Below are positions 9,170 through 18,178 of a stretch of 64,000 bases of DNA, one piece after another. This DNA comes from Aliishimia sp963678085 (GTDB lineage: Bacteria; Pseudomonadota; Alphaproteobacteria; Rhodobacterales; Rhodobacteraceae), in contig OY782680.1 in NCBI GenBank assembly GCA_963678085.1, positions 2,418,001-2,482,000 of the forward strand. The letters run 5' to 3'. Made by a program: the position numbers and the translations under genes. The stretch's first letter is position 1. Each line of letters starts with the position of its first letter. The notes below the pieces were generated by a model. It saw only the letters and a program-made list of their open reading frames with translations, had not been told where the DNA came from and did not search any database.

Positions 9170-10434
9170 CGGGCCGCGTCCTCGTCCCGCCAGCGCATAA
9201 TCGCATCAGCAATTGCGGCCGCCTGCACCGAGCGCCACACAGGATCTGCTAGGTTTTTGCGGTCCCGCGCGCTTGAGATAAAGCCCATTTCAACCAGAAC
9301 ACTTGGGATATCGGCGGATTTCAGCACAGAAAACCCAGCCCGGCGCCACGGTTTGCGGTTCATTGGCCCACCCGCCACACTCATCTCCTCGATGATGGTG
9401 CGCGCCAATGCCTCTGAACGCGGCTCGGTTTCGCGGCGCGCAAGATCCAAAAGCACGCTGGTAACTTGATCATCTGCCCCGGACAGATCCAGCCCCGCCA
9501 ATATATCAGAGCGATTATGCCGGGCCGCCAGCTGCGCCGAGGCTTCATCGGAGGCCTCATCAGAGAGAGTGTAAACCGTTGCCCCCTCTGCCCCCCCAGC
9601 ACTGAGCGCGTCGGCATGGATTGAGACAAACAGCGAGGCCCCATAGGCATGGGCCAGAGCAGTGCGGTTTTCCAGGCTGACAAAGCGATCCGTATCGCGG
9701 GTCATCTCAACCTTCACACCAGAGCGTCGCAGCGAATCCCGCAAGGCGCGCGCGAAATCAAGCGCCAGCGTCTTTTCGACCAGCCCCCCGCGTTCAGCCC
9801 CTGGATCAATGCCGCCATGCCCAGGATCCAGAACAACGATGAACTTACCCGCGCGGCGCACGTAATCCTGCCGAAGAAGCGCGCTGGCTTGCGACTCACC
9901 CGTACTCTGAGGGGCGCTTTTCTGCGCATAGGCTGCGAATGCCTGCTCAGAGGCACCGTATAGCTTGACCGTAAGCACTGCCCGCCCTGTTTGATCGGAC
10001 ACTGACATCTCGGAGGTGACAGGCAACATGGGCTCTTTAAGGTCAAAAACCATACGCGACCAGCCCGGTGACATGGCCCCAAATCGCAGCCGAAACACGC
10101 GCCCCGGCCTTGGCAGAATATCGATCGCATCTAGGCCAGAAAAATCGACCTCTGCAAAATCGAGCACCAATCGCGGCGGGTCTGCAACGGTGAAGACCTT
10201 ATAGGGAACCCCCTGGGACAGGGTTAATTCGATATCTGTTTGCCCCAGAAAACCATCACTTATGTGAGAAGCGACGGGATCTATGCGCGCCAAGGCCGTC
10301 AGGTTCTGGGCAAATGCTGGCACCGAAAGCAGCAAGAGCGCAAGAAAAACCCGCAAGCCACCTGAGAGCAATCGTTTAAGTTCAATGATCAATTGTTTGG
10401 CCCCGCCTCTTTTGGGGCAAGATAACGCACGCAT
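9148..10434 (-). CDS. amiC: N-acetylmuramoyl-L-alanine amidase, periplasmic (AMIN + Amidase_3)
   Basis: 428 residues from the chosen ATG. A hydrophobic signal segment (LRVFLALLLLSVPAFAQ) precedes an AMIN domain and a C-terminal zinc amidase domain. The zinc ligands are visible in LDPGHGGIDPGA, in ERGGLVEKT (Glu) and in SIHADAL (His); a late Glu lies in SVLVEMGF. The enzyme cleaves the bond between MurNAc and the stem peptide during cell separation. The start is uncertain: ATG at 10434 is used, but TTG at 10392 would give a more compact signal peptide and no clear Shine-Dalgarno decides. It lies between lon and mrcA on the same strand, with a terminator separating it from lon. Confidence 0.9.
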   Translation of the reverse strand: MRALSCPKRGGAKQLIIELKRLLSGGLRVFLALLLLSVPAFAQNLTALARIDPVASHISDGFLGQTDIELTLSQGVPYKVFTVADPPRLVLDFAEVDFSGLDAIDILPRPGRVFRLRFGAMSPGWSRMVFDLKEPMLPVTSEMSVSDQTGRAVLTVKLYGASEQAFAAYAQKSAPQSTGESQASALLRQDYVRRAGKFIVVLDPGHGGIDPGAERGGLVEKTLALDFARALRDSLRRSGVKVEMTRDTDRFVSLENRTALAHAYGASLFVSIHADALSAGGAEGATVYTLSDEASDEASAQLAARHNRSDILAGLDLSGADDQVTSVLLDLARRETEPRSEALARTIIEEMSVAGGPMNRKPWRRAGFSVLKSADIPSVLVEMGFISSARDRKNLADPVWRSVQAAAIADAIMRWRDEDAARAPLVHK

Positions 10435-10455
10435 CCGAAAACTGAAACCGGTCAA

Positions 10456-10487
10456 AGAAAGAGGCCGGGCGGTTGACTTGCCCGGCC
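10456..10487 (-). terminator. Rho-independent terminator downstream of lon
   Basis: On the reverse strand an 8-base perfect stem, GGCCGGGC (10487-10480) with GCCCGGCC (10470-10463) and a 9-base loop, is followed by TCTTTCTTTG. It starts 7 bases after the lon stop codon and ends just before the amiC start region. Confidence 0.75.
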
Positions 10488-10493
10488 TTGAAC

Positions 10494-12902
10494 TTAGTGC
10501 GCGGTAGCAGAAGCGCTTTCATCAATGGCGGCTGCACGCGCAGCGGCGGCGGCCTCCTCTGCCTCTTCATCCCATTCGATGGGCTCGGGCATTTCGGTCA
10601 ATGCCAGCTTGAGCACCTCAGAAACATGGGTGACAGGCACAATTTCCAGCCCCTCTTTCACATTATCTGGGATCTCCGCCAAATCCTTTTCATTTTCCTC
10701 AGGAATCAGCACGGATTTCACCCCCCCGCGCAGCGCTGCCAGAAGCTTTTCCTTGAGGCCACCGATTGGCATAGCATTGCCGCGCAGCGAAACTTCGCCG
10801 GTCATGGCTATATCTTTGCGAATCGGAATGCCCGTGAGCACGGAAACGATCGAGGTGACCATAGCCAGCCCCGCAGAGGGGCCATCTTTCGGCGTCGCCC
10901 CATCGGGCACATGCACGTGAATATCAAGCGTGTCGAATTTCGTCGGCTTCACACCGATTTCGGGCGCAATGGAGCGCACATAGGAAGAGGCCGCATCAAT
11001 GGATTCTTTCATCACATCGCCCAGCTTCCCGGTGGTTTTCATGCGCCCCTTGCCCGGCAATTTCAGCGCCTCGATATGCAGCAAATCTCCGCCGACAGAG
11101 GTATAGGCAAGCCCGGTGACAACGCCGATTTGGTCCTCTTTTTCGGTCAACCCATAGCGATATTTCTTTACGCCAAGCAGGTCCGACAAATTGTCGGGCG
11201 TGACCGTGAGCGTTTCGACCTCTTTCTTGATGATCTTGGTCAAGGATTTCCGCGCCACTTTGGCAATCTCACGCTCCAGGTTACGCACGCCTGCTTCGCG
11301 CGTGTAGCGCTGGATGATCTCGGTTAGCGCCGCATCGGTTAGCTCAAACTCACCCGACTTAAGCCCATGATTTTTCACCTGTTTCGGGATCAGATGCTGG
11401 CGGGCGATTTCGGATTTTTCCTCCTCGGTATAGCCCGCAAGCGGGATAATCTCCATACGATCCAAGAGCGGTCCGGGCATGTTGTAGGAGTTGGACGTCG
11501 TCAGGAACATCACATTCGAGAGATCATATTCCACCTCAAGATAGTGGTCCATGAAAGTGCTGTTCTGCTCTGGATCAAGCACCTCGAGCATAGCTGAGGC
11601 GGGATCACCGCGGAAATCTTGGCCCATCTTGTCGATCTCATCGAGCAAGATCAAAGGGTTCGTTGTTTTCGCCTTTTTCAGCGCCTGGATAATCTTGCCG
11701 GGCATAGAGCCGATATAGGTGCGGCGGTGCCCGCGAATTTCGGATTCATCGCGCACCCCGCCCAAAGAGATACGAATAAATTCACGGCCCGTTGCGCGCG
11801 CCACAGATTTGCCGAGCGAGGTTTTGCCCACGCCGGGCGGACCCACAAGGCACATGATGGGGCCTTTTAACTTTTTGGAGCGCTGCTGCACCGCGAGATA
11901 TTCGATGATCCGCTCTTTAACCTTTTCCAGCCCATAGTGATCGGCATCCAAAATCTCTTGGGCGCGACCCAAATCCTTTTTCACGCGGCTTTTCACGCCC
12001 CAAGGAATGGAGAGCATCCAGTCGAGATAGTTGCGCACAACGGTGGCTTCGGCGCTCATCGGGCTCATATTGCGTAGCTTTTTCAGCTCAGCCTCGGCTT
12101 TTTCTTTGGCCTCTTTGCTCAGCTTGGTTTCAGCGACACGCGATTCGAGCTCGGCCACCTCGTTCTGACCGTCCTCGCCATCACCCAGCTCTTTCTGAAT
12201 GGCCTTCATTTGCTCATTCAGATAATATTCACGCTGCGTGCGCTCCATCTGGGATTTGACGCGGGTTTTGATCTTTTTCTCGACCTGCATCACGGACATT
12301 TCGCCCTGCATGAGGCCATAGACCTTTTCGAGCCGCTCGCTAATGATCAGCGTCTCGAGCAGCTCTTGCTTTTGCGCAATTTCCAACCCCAGATGCCCAG
12401 AGACCAAATCCGCAAGCCTTGCGGGCTCACGCGTCTCGGCGACCGCGCCAAGAGCCTCTTCGGGAATGTTCTTTTTGACTTTGGCGTAACGCTCAAACTC
12501 ATCCGCAACAGAGCGAAGGAGAGCCTCGGTCGTGGCCATATCGCCGGGCATTTCCGTCAGATATTCGGCGCGGGCCTCGAAGAAATCATCATTGTCGAGA
12601 AATTCGGCAATGCGCACGCGCACCACGCCCTCGACCAGAACTTTGACCGTGCCGTCGGGAAGTTTGAGCAATTGCAAGACATTGGCCAGCACGCCCGCGC
12701 GAAAAATGCCATCATGGGTTGGCTCGTCCTGGGCAGGGTCGATCTGGCTGGATAGCAGGATTTGCTTGTCATCTGCCATCACCTCTTCCAGAGCTTTCAC
12801 CGACTTTTCGCGCCCCACAAAGAGCGGCACGACCATATGGGGGAAAACCACGATATCGCGCAGCGGCAGCACCGGATAAGAAGAATTCAAAGGCTCTTGC
12901 AT
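10494..12902 (-). CDS. lon: ATP-dependent protease Lon
   Basis: 802 residues, standard length. The order is an N-terminal substrate-binding LON domain (starting PVLPLRDIVVFPHMVVP), a coiled-coil linker, an AAA+ module and a serine protease domain. Walker A is GPPGVGKTS near residue 355, Walker B is LILLDEIDKM, and the Ser-Lys dyad is in PKDGPSAGLAM (Ser near 677) and GGLKEKLLAA (Lys near 720). Lon degrades damaged and regulatory proteins in the cytoplasm. Its 5' side faces a 535-base gap with no other long gene; no convincing heat-shock promoter could be assigned. A terminator follows directly. Confidence 0.97.
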   Translation of the reverse strand: MQEPLNSSYPVLPLRDIVVFPHMVVPLFVGREKSVKALEEVMADDKQILLSSQIDPAQDEPTHDGIFRAGVLANVLQLLKLPDGTVKVLVEGVVRVRIAEFLDNDDFFEARAEYLTEMPGDMATTEALLRSVADEFERYAKVKKNIPEEALGAVAETREPARLADLVSGHLGLEIAQKQELLETLIISERLEKVYGLMQGEMSVMQVEKKIKTRVKSQMERTQREYYLNEQMKAIQKELGDGEDGQNEVAELESRVAETKLSKEAKEKAEAELKKLRNMSPMSAEATVVRNYLDWMLSIPWGVKSRVKKDLGRAQEILDADHYGLEKVKERIIEYLAVQQRSKKLKGPIMCLVGPPGVGKTSLGKSVARATGREFIRISLGGVRDESEIRGHRRTYIGSMPGKIIQALKKAKTTNPLILLDEIDKMGQDFRGDPASAMLEVLDPEQNSTFMDHYLEVEYDLSNVMFLTTSNSYNMPGPLLDRMEIIPLAGYTEEEKSEIARQHLIPKQVKNHGLKSGEFELTDAALTEIIQRYTREAGVRNLEREIAKVARKSLTKIIKKEVETLTVTPDNLSDLLGVKKYRYGLTEKEDQIGVVTGLAYTSVGGDLLHIEALKLPGKGRMKTTGKLGDVMKESIDAASSYVRSIAPEIGVKPTKFDTLDIHVHVPDGATPKDGPSAGLAMVTSIVSVLTGIPIRKDIAMTGEVSLRGNAMPIGGLKEKLLAALRGGVKSVLIPEENEKDLAEIPDNVKEGLEIVPVTHVSEVLKLALTEMPEPIEWDEEAEEAAAAARAAAIDESASATAH

Positions 12903-13129
12903 GTGTATTCCTTGACTGTGGCAAACGATCCGGTCCCAAAAGCGGCAACGCGATCCGTTTCCTGTTAACGCTACAATAACTGTGCTCGGGGCCTTCGTTT
13001 TTCAAGGCCGTTATTCTCCTCCAAGATGGACGTACCTGTTACAAGTTGCAATGCACCAAAATGCCAACGCCCCGGAAAAACACCGCAAATACAATCAAAC
13101 TTGTAGCGATTTTCCCCTTGGGCCAGGAT

Positions 13130-13160
13130 CCCCATGCAAGATTTTCTCTCTTGCATGGGG
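13130..13160. repeat. Perfect 12-base inverted repeat (strong hairpin)
   Basis: CCCCATGCAAGA (13130-13141) pairs perfectly with TCTTGCATGGGG (13149-13160) around a 7-base loop, TTTTCTC. No T-run follows on either strand, so a simple terminator is unlikely. It lies 80 bases upstream of the small forward-strand frame at 13240 and about 230 bases upstream of lon; it could be an operator, an sRNA element or a 5' leader structure. Confidence 0.7.
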
Positions 13161-13239
13161 CATGTGTTAAGGTCGCCTAGACAACCAACATAGTAGCAAA
13201 AAGGGCCGCGCAAGCGAACCCAAAGGAGAGAATTGCAAA

Positions 13240-13332
13240 ATGCACTGTATCATTTCCCTGGCAGCGTATTGCGATATTTTTACCGCATCAGACGGCACCC
13301 AGGGTAGTATGGAAAACCTTACCAAAAGCTAA
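13240..13332 (+). CDS. Possible small protein of 30 residues
   Basis: ATG at 13240 is preceded by AAAGGAGAG (13222-13230), a near-ideal Shine-Dalgarno with about 10 bases of spacing. The frame encodes MHCIISLAAYCDIFTASDGT and ten more residues ending ENLTKS before TAA at 13330. The first half is mildly hydrophobic with two cysteines. I recognise no family. Ribosome-site quality and position in an otherwise empty gap argue for a real small gene or a leader peptide; the short length means chance cannot be excluded. Confidence 0.35.
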   Translation: MHCIISLAAYCDIFTASDGTQGSMENLTKS

Positions 13333-13437
13333 ACAGCCGGGCATAATTCCTTAAGTTCGCACCGCCGTAGCCCATGCGAGATGACGTTATCCACAGGTCA
13401 GAAAGATGAATTTTCCAATAATTTCAAAGCATAGACC

Positions 13438-14565
13438 CTAGATTGGCTCGATATCCCCATGCGCGCGATCATCGTGGAATTTTTTTTGCCAGGCCGCGAA
13501 CTCTCCTTTCGCGATCGCCGCGCGCATTTGGGACATAAGGCTTTGAAAATAATGCAAATTATGCCAGGTCAGCAGCATTGAAGAGAGAATCTCTTGGGAG
13601 CGGAAAAGATGATGCAGATAGGCGCGACTATAGTTTGAACAGGCCGGGCATGTGCAGTTTTCATCTAACGGGCGTGGATCGTCCTGGTGGCGCGCATTCT
13701 TGATGTTAACAACACCATAACTGGTAAATGCTTGCCCCGTTCGACCCGAGCGAGAGGGCAACACACAATCCATCATATCGATCCCGCGCGCCACCGCTCC
13801 AACGATATCGTCAGGTTTTCCAACCCCCATCAGATAGCGCGGTTTGTCTTTGGGCAGCTGCTCGGGCGCATAATCGAGACAGCCAAACATCGCCTCTTGC
13901 CCCTCGCCCACCGCAAGCCCACCGACCGCATAGCCTTCAAAACCGATGTCTTGCAGAGCCTCAGCAGATTCGGCCCGCAGATCCTGCTCAAGCCCGCCTT
14001 GCTGGATCCCGAAAAGCGCATGTCCCGGCCGCTCGCCAAAAGCGGTGCGCGAGCGTTTGGCCCATCGCATCGAGAGCTGCATACTAGAAGCGAGCCGATC
14101 ACGATCCGCAGGCAGGGCCGGGCATTCATCGAAACACATCACAATGTCAGAGCCCAAAAGCCGCTGGATCTCCATGGACCGCTCAGGGCTGAGCATATGT
14201 TTGGAGCCGTCAATATGGGATTTGAAACTCACGCCCTCTTCGGTCAGCTTGCGCAAACCCGCAAGGCTCATCACCTGGAAACCGCCAGAATCCGTGAGAA
14301 TGGGCCGCTCCCAATTCATGAACTTATGCAGCCCGCCAAGCCGGTCGATTCGCTCAGCGGTTGGGCGCAGCATGAGGTGATAGGTATTGCCCAGCAGAAT
14401 ATCTGCCCCCGTAGCGCGCACGCTTTCCGGCATCATCGCTTTCACGGTTGCAGCGGTGCCTACGGGCATAAAGGCGGGGGTGCGGATTTCACCACGCGGC
14501 GTTGAAATCACCCCGCTGCGCGCCCGCCCATCCGTGGCTTTCAGCTCAAAAGAAAACTTGGACAT
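13438..14565 (-). CDS. tgt: Queuine tRNA-ribosyltransferase
   Basis: 375 residues. Tgt exchanges guanine-34 for preQ1 in GUN-anticodon tRNAs. The (beta/alpha)8 barrel shows the nucleophile and base-recognition motifs LTDSGGFQVMSL and GVGKPDDIV, and the zinc site C-x-C-x2-C in CTCPACSNYSR with a downstream His (YLHHLF). The ATG at 14565 is preferred over GTG at 14571 because the Shine-Dalgarno GGGAGGG ends at 14571 and would overlap the GTG. It is divergent from the band-7 gene, with about 100 bases between them. Confidence 0.96.
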   Translation of the reverse strand: MSKFSFELKATDGRARSGVISTPRGEIRTPAFMPVGTAATVKAMMPESVRATGADILLGNTYHLMLRPTAERIDRLGGLHKFMNWERPILTDSGGFQVMSLAGLRKLTEEGVSFKSHIDGSKHMLSPERSMEIQRLLGSDIVMCFDECPALPADRDRLASSMQLSMRWAKRSRTAFGERPGHALFGIQQGGLEQDLRAESAEALQDIGFEGYAVGGLAVGEGQEAMFGCLDYAPEQLPKDKPRYLMGVGKPDDIVGAVARGIDMMDCVLPSRSGRTGQAFTSYGVVNIKNARHQDDPRPLDENCTCPACSNYSRAYLHHLFRSQEILSSMLLTWHNLHYFQSLMSQMRAAIAKGEFAAWQKKFHDDRAHGDIEPI

Positions 14566-14668
14566 ATGCACCCTCCCTTAACCCTACGGGCGTTATCCTG
14601 CGCGCGCGAACTTGTAAACGGCCCAAAAATGCCCTAGATTTGCGTGGAAACAATCTTGGATAGATTTC

Positions 14669-15565
14669 ATGCCGTTAGAAGAGCTAATAACAAACGTCGG
14701 ACTGGAAAACATGGCCTATTTGTTAGGCGCTTTCCTGCTGCTGATTTTCATCCTGCGCTCGATCAAAGTGGTGCCGCAGTCTGAAAAATATGTGATTGAA
14801 CGGTTCGGGCGGCTGAGATCTGTGCTCGGGCCAGGGATCAATATCATCATCCCTTTTATCGACCGCGTGGCGCATAAAGTCTCGATCCTCGAGCGGCAAT
14901 TGCCCACTGCCGCGCAAGATGCGATCACCAAAGATAACGTGCTGGTGCAGGTCGATACCTCGGTCTTTTACCGCATTCTCGCGCCCGAGCGCACCGTTTA
15001 CCGCATCCGCGATGTGGATGGCGCAATTGCCACCACCGTTGCGGGGATCGTGCGGGCAGAGATCGGCAAGATGGACCTGGATGAGGTGCAATCCAACCGC
15101 ACGCAGCTCATCAGCACCATCAAGGAAAGTGTTGAAGACGCGGTAGATGAATGGGGCATTGAAGTCACCCGCGCTGAGATTTTGGATGTAAACCTTGACC
15201 AAGCCACACGCGATGCGATGCTGCAGCAGCTGAACGCCGAACGCGCCCGCCGCGCTGAGGTCACTGCCGCTGAGGGTGCTAAACGGGCCGTCGAATTGTC
15301 TGCGGATGCGGAGCTTTATGCCTCAGAGCAAACCGCCAAAGCGCGCCGGGTTCTGGCCGATGCAGAGGCCTATGCAACCCAGGTTGTTGCCCATGCCATC
15401 AATGAAAACGGGCTAGAGGCCGCACAGTATCAGATCGCGCTCAAGCAGGTAGAAAGCCTGAATGCGCTTGGCCAGGGCAATGGCAATCAAACGGTGGTGC
15501 TGCCTGCGCAGGCGCTTGATGCCTTCACCGATGCGTTCAAACTGCTCAAAGGAAATAGATCATGA
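14669..15565 (+). CDS. SPFH/band-7 membrane protein, paraslipin (QmcA-like)
   Basis: 298 residues. One N-terminal membrane segment (about 14-31) is followed by the SPFH domain (VVPQSEKYVIERFGR onward, roughly 32-190) and an Ala/Glu-rich coiled coil (190-260) ending in an AQYQIALKQVESL segment conserved in paraslipins. The family forms membrane microdomain scaffolds and regulates membrane proteases. Its stop overlaps the start of an NfeD-like gene (ATGA), the classic stomatin/NfeD operon, which supports a joint role in membrane quality control. Confidence 0.9.
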   Translation: MPLEELITNVGLENMAYLLGAFLLLIFILRSIKVVPQSEKYVIERFGRLRSVLGPGINIIIPFIDRVAHKVSILERQLPTAAQDAITKDNVLVQVDTSVFYRILAPERTVYRIRDVDGAIATTVAGIVRAEIGKMDLDEVQSNRTQLISTIKESVEDAVDEWGIEVTRAEILDVNLDQATRDAMLQQLNAERARRAEVTAAEGAKRAVELSADAELYASEQTAKARRVLADAEAYATQVVAHAINENGLEAAQYQIALKQVESLNALGQGNGNQTVVLPAQALDAFTDAFKLLKGNRS

Positions 15566-15846
15566 GCGACTGGGCCATGATTTGGTGGGCCTGGCTCTCT
15601 GTTTCCCTGGTGCTTGGGATCATCGAAATCCTCGCTCCTGGTTTCATCTTCCTGGGCTTCGCACTCGGCGCCTTAGCGATGAGCGTCATTGTCGGGCTCG
15701 CCCCCGCGCTGCTAGACGGGCTCAGCATGCCCGCCCTATTGGCGCTTTTTGCTGCGCTCTCACTCTTGAGTTGGATCGGGCTAAAAGTTACGTTTAAGCG
15801 GCAAACAAGTACCGCGCAGACCTTTACCGACGATGTAAACGACTAA
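15562..15846 (+). CDS. NfeD-family short membrane protein
   Basis: 94 residues with two to three membrane segments (about 5-35 and 45-75) and a short soluble tail ending TFTDDVND. It belongs to the short NfeD class that lacks the ClpP-like protease domain and has only a truncated OB part. It overlaps the upstream band-7 gene by 4 bases (ATGA), so translation is coupled. NfeD proteins partner with SPFH proteins; the molecular role is still poorly defined. The OB domain appears very short here. Confidence 0.82.
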   Translation: MSDWAMIWWAWLSVSLVLGIIEILAPGFIFLGFALGALAMSVIVGLAPALLDGLSMPALLALFAALSLLSWIGLKVTFKRQTSTAQTFTDDVND

Positions 15847-15877
15847 ACGCCTGCGCCTTAAACTAAGGCCGCTGCAC

Positions 15878-17287
15878 ATGACCGAGACCCATTACAGCCC
15901 GCTTGAATTTGGCTGGGAAGAATGGATTGCCCTGCCCGAGCTGGGCCTGCCCGCAATCAAAGCCAAAGTCGATACCGGCGCGCGCACCTCTGCCCTACAT
16001 GCCCAAAATATCGAATTGTTTGGCCCGCGCGATAAGCGCAAAGTGCGGTTCTTGGTGCGCCCGGTTGCCGGGGATGATAGTTTTTCAATCGCCTGCTCAG
16101 CCAATGTGCTGGATGAGAGGGAAGTAACCTCCTCCAATGGGGAAAGCGAGCGGCGCTATGTCATTGCCTCCACCATCTCGGTGGCGGGGCAAAGCTGGCC
16201 CATCGAGATCACCCTGACGGATCGCAGCAATATGACGTCGCGCATGCTGCTTGGGCGGCAAGCGCTGGTGGATCACATCTCGATTTCCGCCTCAGATCGC
16301 CAATTGCAACCAAGCCTCAGCTATGATGTCTACCGCTCTGTTGGGTTGCGCAAATCCGCGCCAAAGCGATCCTTGCGCATTGCGGTGCTGAGCCGCGAGA
16401 ATAATTACTCCACCCGCCGCCTCGTGCAAGAAGGCGAGAGCCGCGGCCATAGTGTTGAGGTGATTGACACCACGCGCTGCTATATGGCGATCAATGCGCG
16501 CCAGCCGGAAATCCACTATGACGGGGCGCGCCTGCCCTATTACGATGCCGTGATCCCGCGCATCGGCGCCAGCGTGACCCAATATGGCACCGCCGTGATC
16601 CGGCAATTTGAAACCATCGGCACCTTTTGCGTGAACAATTCCAGCGGCATCGTCTCTAGCCGGGACAAGCTGCAAGCCCATCAGATCCTGGCCAGCCACA
16701 AGATCGGCATGCCCGTGACCGCCTTTGCCTCTTCGCCCAAGGACACCAAGAACTTGATGGATCTGGTGGGCACCGCGCCGATGATTGTGAAACTCTTGGA
16801 AAGTACCCAGGGCAAAGGCGTGGTGCTGGCCGAAACCAAAAAGGCCGCCGAGAGCGTGATCGACGCCTTTCGCGGGCTGCGGGCGAATTTTCTGGTGCAG
16901 CAATTTGTGAAAGAGGCCTCGGGCGAAGATCTGCGCTGTCTGGTCATTGGTGGAAGGGTGGTCGCCGCGATGAAGCGCACAGGAGCAGCCGACGATTTTC
17001 GCTCCAACCTGCATCGGGGCGGCACCGCAAGCGTGGTCAAGATTTCTCGCGAAGAACGCACCGCCGCGGTGAAAGCCGCCAAAGCCTTTGGTCTTGGGGT
17101 GGCAGGGGTTGACTTGCTGCGCGCCCATGATGGGCCCAAAGTGCTTGAGGTGAACTCCTCCCCCGGCCTTGAAGGAATCGAAACAGCGACCGCCAAAAAC
17201 ATCGCCAGCAAGATCTTTGAACATATCGAAGCCAATGCCGCGCCGCGCCCCACACGCCGCAAAACCAGCGCAACAGCCACCGTGTAA
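15878..17287 (+). CDS. Fused RimB-like retropepsin domain + RimK-family glutamate ligase
   Basis: 469 residues in two parts. Residues 1-140 form an ATP-dependent-zinc-protease/RimB-like retropepsin-fold domain with the Asp motif KVDTGARTSALHA and LTDRSNMTSRMLLGRQAL. Residues about 165-455 are an ATP-grasp ligase of the RimK type: IAVLSRENNYSTRRL, DAVIPRIGASVT, SSRDKLQAHQIL, STQGKGVVLAE, FVKEASGEDLRCLVIGG and VLEVNSSPGLEGIE are all intact. RimK adds glutamates to the C-terminus of ribosomal protein S6, and RimB trims them in pseudomonads, where they are separate proteins. Fusion implies addition and removal by one polypeptide, or another peptide substrate. Confidence 0.88.
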   Translation: MTETHYSPLEFGWEEWIALPELGLPAIKAKVDTGARTSALHAQNIELFGPRDKRKVRFLVRPVAGDDSFSIACSANVLDEREVTSSNGESERRYVIASTISVAGQSWPIEITLTDRSNMTSRMLLGRQALVDHISISASDRQLQPSLSYDVYRSVGLRKSAPKRSLRIAVLSRENNYSTRRLVQEGESRGHSVEVIDTTRCYMAINARQPEIHYDGARLPYYDAVIPRIGASVTQYGTAVIRQFETIGTFCVNNSSGIVSSRDKLQAHQILASHKIGMPVTAFASSPKDTKNLMDLVGTAPMIVKLLESTQGKGVVLAETKKAAESVIDAFRGLRANFLVQQFVKEASGEDLRCLVIGGRVVAAMKRTGAADDFRSNLHRGGTASVVKISREERTAAVKAAKAFGLGVAGVDLLRAHDGPKVLEVNSSPGLEGIETATAKNIASKIFEHIEANAAPRPTRRKTSATATV

Positions 17288-17348
17288 CCCCTGGACGTTT
17301 TGCCGGTAAAGCTTATATAAACCGTCAAGATTAGCATGTGAGGACGAT

Positions 17349-17711
17349 ATGAACGATCAAAACGGCCCGATGGAAGGCACTCCGCTCATTGCCCCTTCCA
17401 GCACCGAACACCCGCTATTTGATGCGGTTTGTGAGGCGTGTAAATCTGTCTATGACCCTGAGATCCCGGTGAACATCTATGAGCTGGGCCTGATCTATAC
17501 CATTGATATCAATGACGAAAACGAAGTGCGCGTCCTGATGTCCCTCACCGCGCCCGGCTGCCCTGTGGCCGGAGAGATGCCCGGCTGGGTAGCAGACGCG
17601 ATTGAACCCTTGCCCGGCGTGAAAAACGTGACTGTTGAGCTGATCTGGGAGCCCCCCTGGGGCATGGAGATGATGTCGGATGAGGCGCGGCTCGAACTGG
17701 GCTTCATGTAA
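17349..17711 (+). CDS. SUF system Fe-S assembly protein (DUF59/MIP18, SufT-like)
   Basis: 120 residues. The DUF59 fold is marked by SVYDPEIPVNIYELGLIYTI and LTAPGCPVAGEMP (the conserved Cys in T-x-PGCP) and ends with a WEPPWGMEMMSDEAR tail typical of SUF-associated members. These proteins help mature Fe-S proteins. The next gene encodes an A-type Fe-S carrier, reinforcing the role. AGGACG lies just before ATG 17349. Confidence 0.9.
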   Translation: MNDQNGPMEGTPLIAPSSTEHPLFDAVCEACKSVYDPEIPVNIYELGLIYTIDINDENEVRVLMSLTAPGCPVAGEMPGWVADAIEPLPGVKNVTVELIWEPPWGMEMMSDEARLELGFM

Positions 17712-17791
17712 ATCTTAACGCTTTTGCGCACACCCTCTTGGCAGATCGTTCAATCGCTTTTACTTTAACACGGCACGAAAAGGGGCACCCC

Positions 17792-18178
17792 ATGTTTGGC
17801 ATTCCTGGAAAACAAGCCGTTACACTGACCGATAAAGCTGCTGCGCATATCGCCAAGCTCATGGAAAAGGGCGGGCATAAGGCTCTGAAAATCGGCGTGA
17901 AAAAGGGCGGCTGCGCGGGTATGGAATATACCATGGAATATGTCGATGAGCTGGGCCCGCATGACGAGCTGGTCGAGCAAGACGGTGCCCGCGTGATCAT
18001 CGCCCCCATGGCGCAGATGTTCCTCTTTGGCACTGAAATCGACTATGAGACCTCTTTGCTCGAAAGCAGCTTTAAGTTCCGCAATCCCAATGTTTCTGAT
18101 GCCTGCGGGTGCGGCGAGTCGATCAACTTCAAATCCGTGGAAGAGATGCAAGCCCAGCAGGCGCAGCAGGGATCATGA
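17792..18178 (+). CDS. A-type iron-sulfur carrier (HesB/IscA/SufA family)
   Basis: 128 residues from ATG 17792, which has AAAGGGG upstream; the in-frame ATG at 17738 would add an unconserved 18-residue leader. The three cysteines of the family are present: one in KKGGCAGMEY and two in the C-terminal ACGCGES motif. A-type proteins deliver Fe-S clusters to target enzymes. Following the SufT-like gene, it completes a two-gene Fe-S maturation unit. Its stop overlaps the next start (ATGA). Whether it is SufA, ErpA or IscA cannot be settled from the sequence alone. Confidence 0.9.
   Translation: MFGIPGKQAVTLTDKAAAHIAKLMEKGGHKALKIGVKKGGCAGMEYTMEYVDELGPHDELVEQDGARVIIAPMAQMFLFGTEIDYETSLLESSFKFRNPNVSDACGCGESINFKSVEEMQAQQAQQGS

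Larger units (their letters stand above)
12903..13437. other. Intergenic region between lon and tgt
   Basis: 535 bases without a long gene. The 12903-13020 part is the lon 5' region and contains GGCCTT/AAGGCC (a 6-base stem) on the reverse strand. A perfect 12-base inverted repeat lies at 13130-13160. A 30-codon open frame with a good ribosome binding site lies at 13240-13332 on the forward strand. Bases 13333-13437, downstream of tgt, show nothing recognisable and no terminator. Confidence 0.6.

Noticed and set aside
12903..13020. Heat-shock (sigma-32) promoter for lon
   Set aside because: A CTTGAAA is present on the reverse strand, but no matching -10 element lies at proper spacing.
13130..13160. 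Rho-independent terminator
   Set aside because: The stem is strong, but no T-run follows on either strand and no gene ends close by.
16292..17224. 310-codon reverse frame in the rimK-fusion gene
   Set aside because: It is fully antisense to conserved ATP-grasp motifs, with His/Gly-rich shadow composition.
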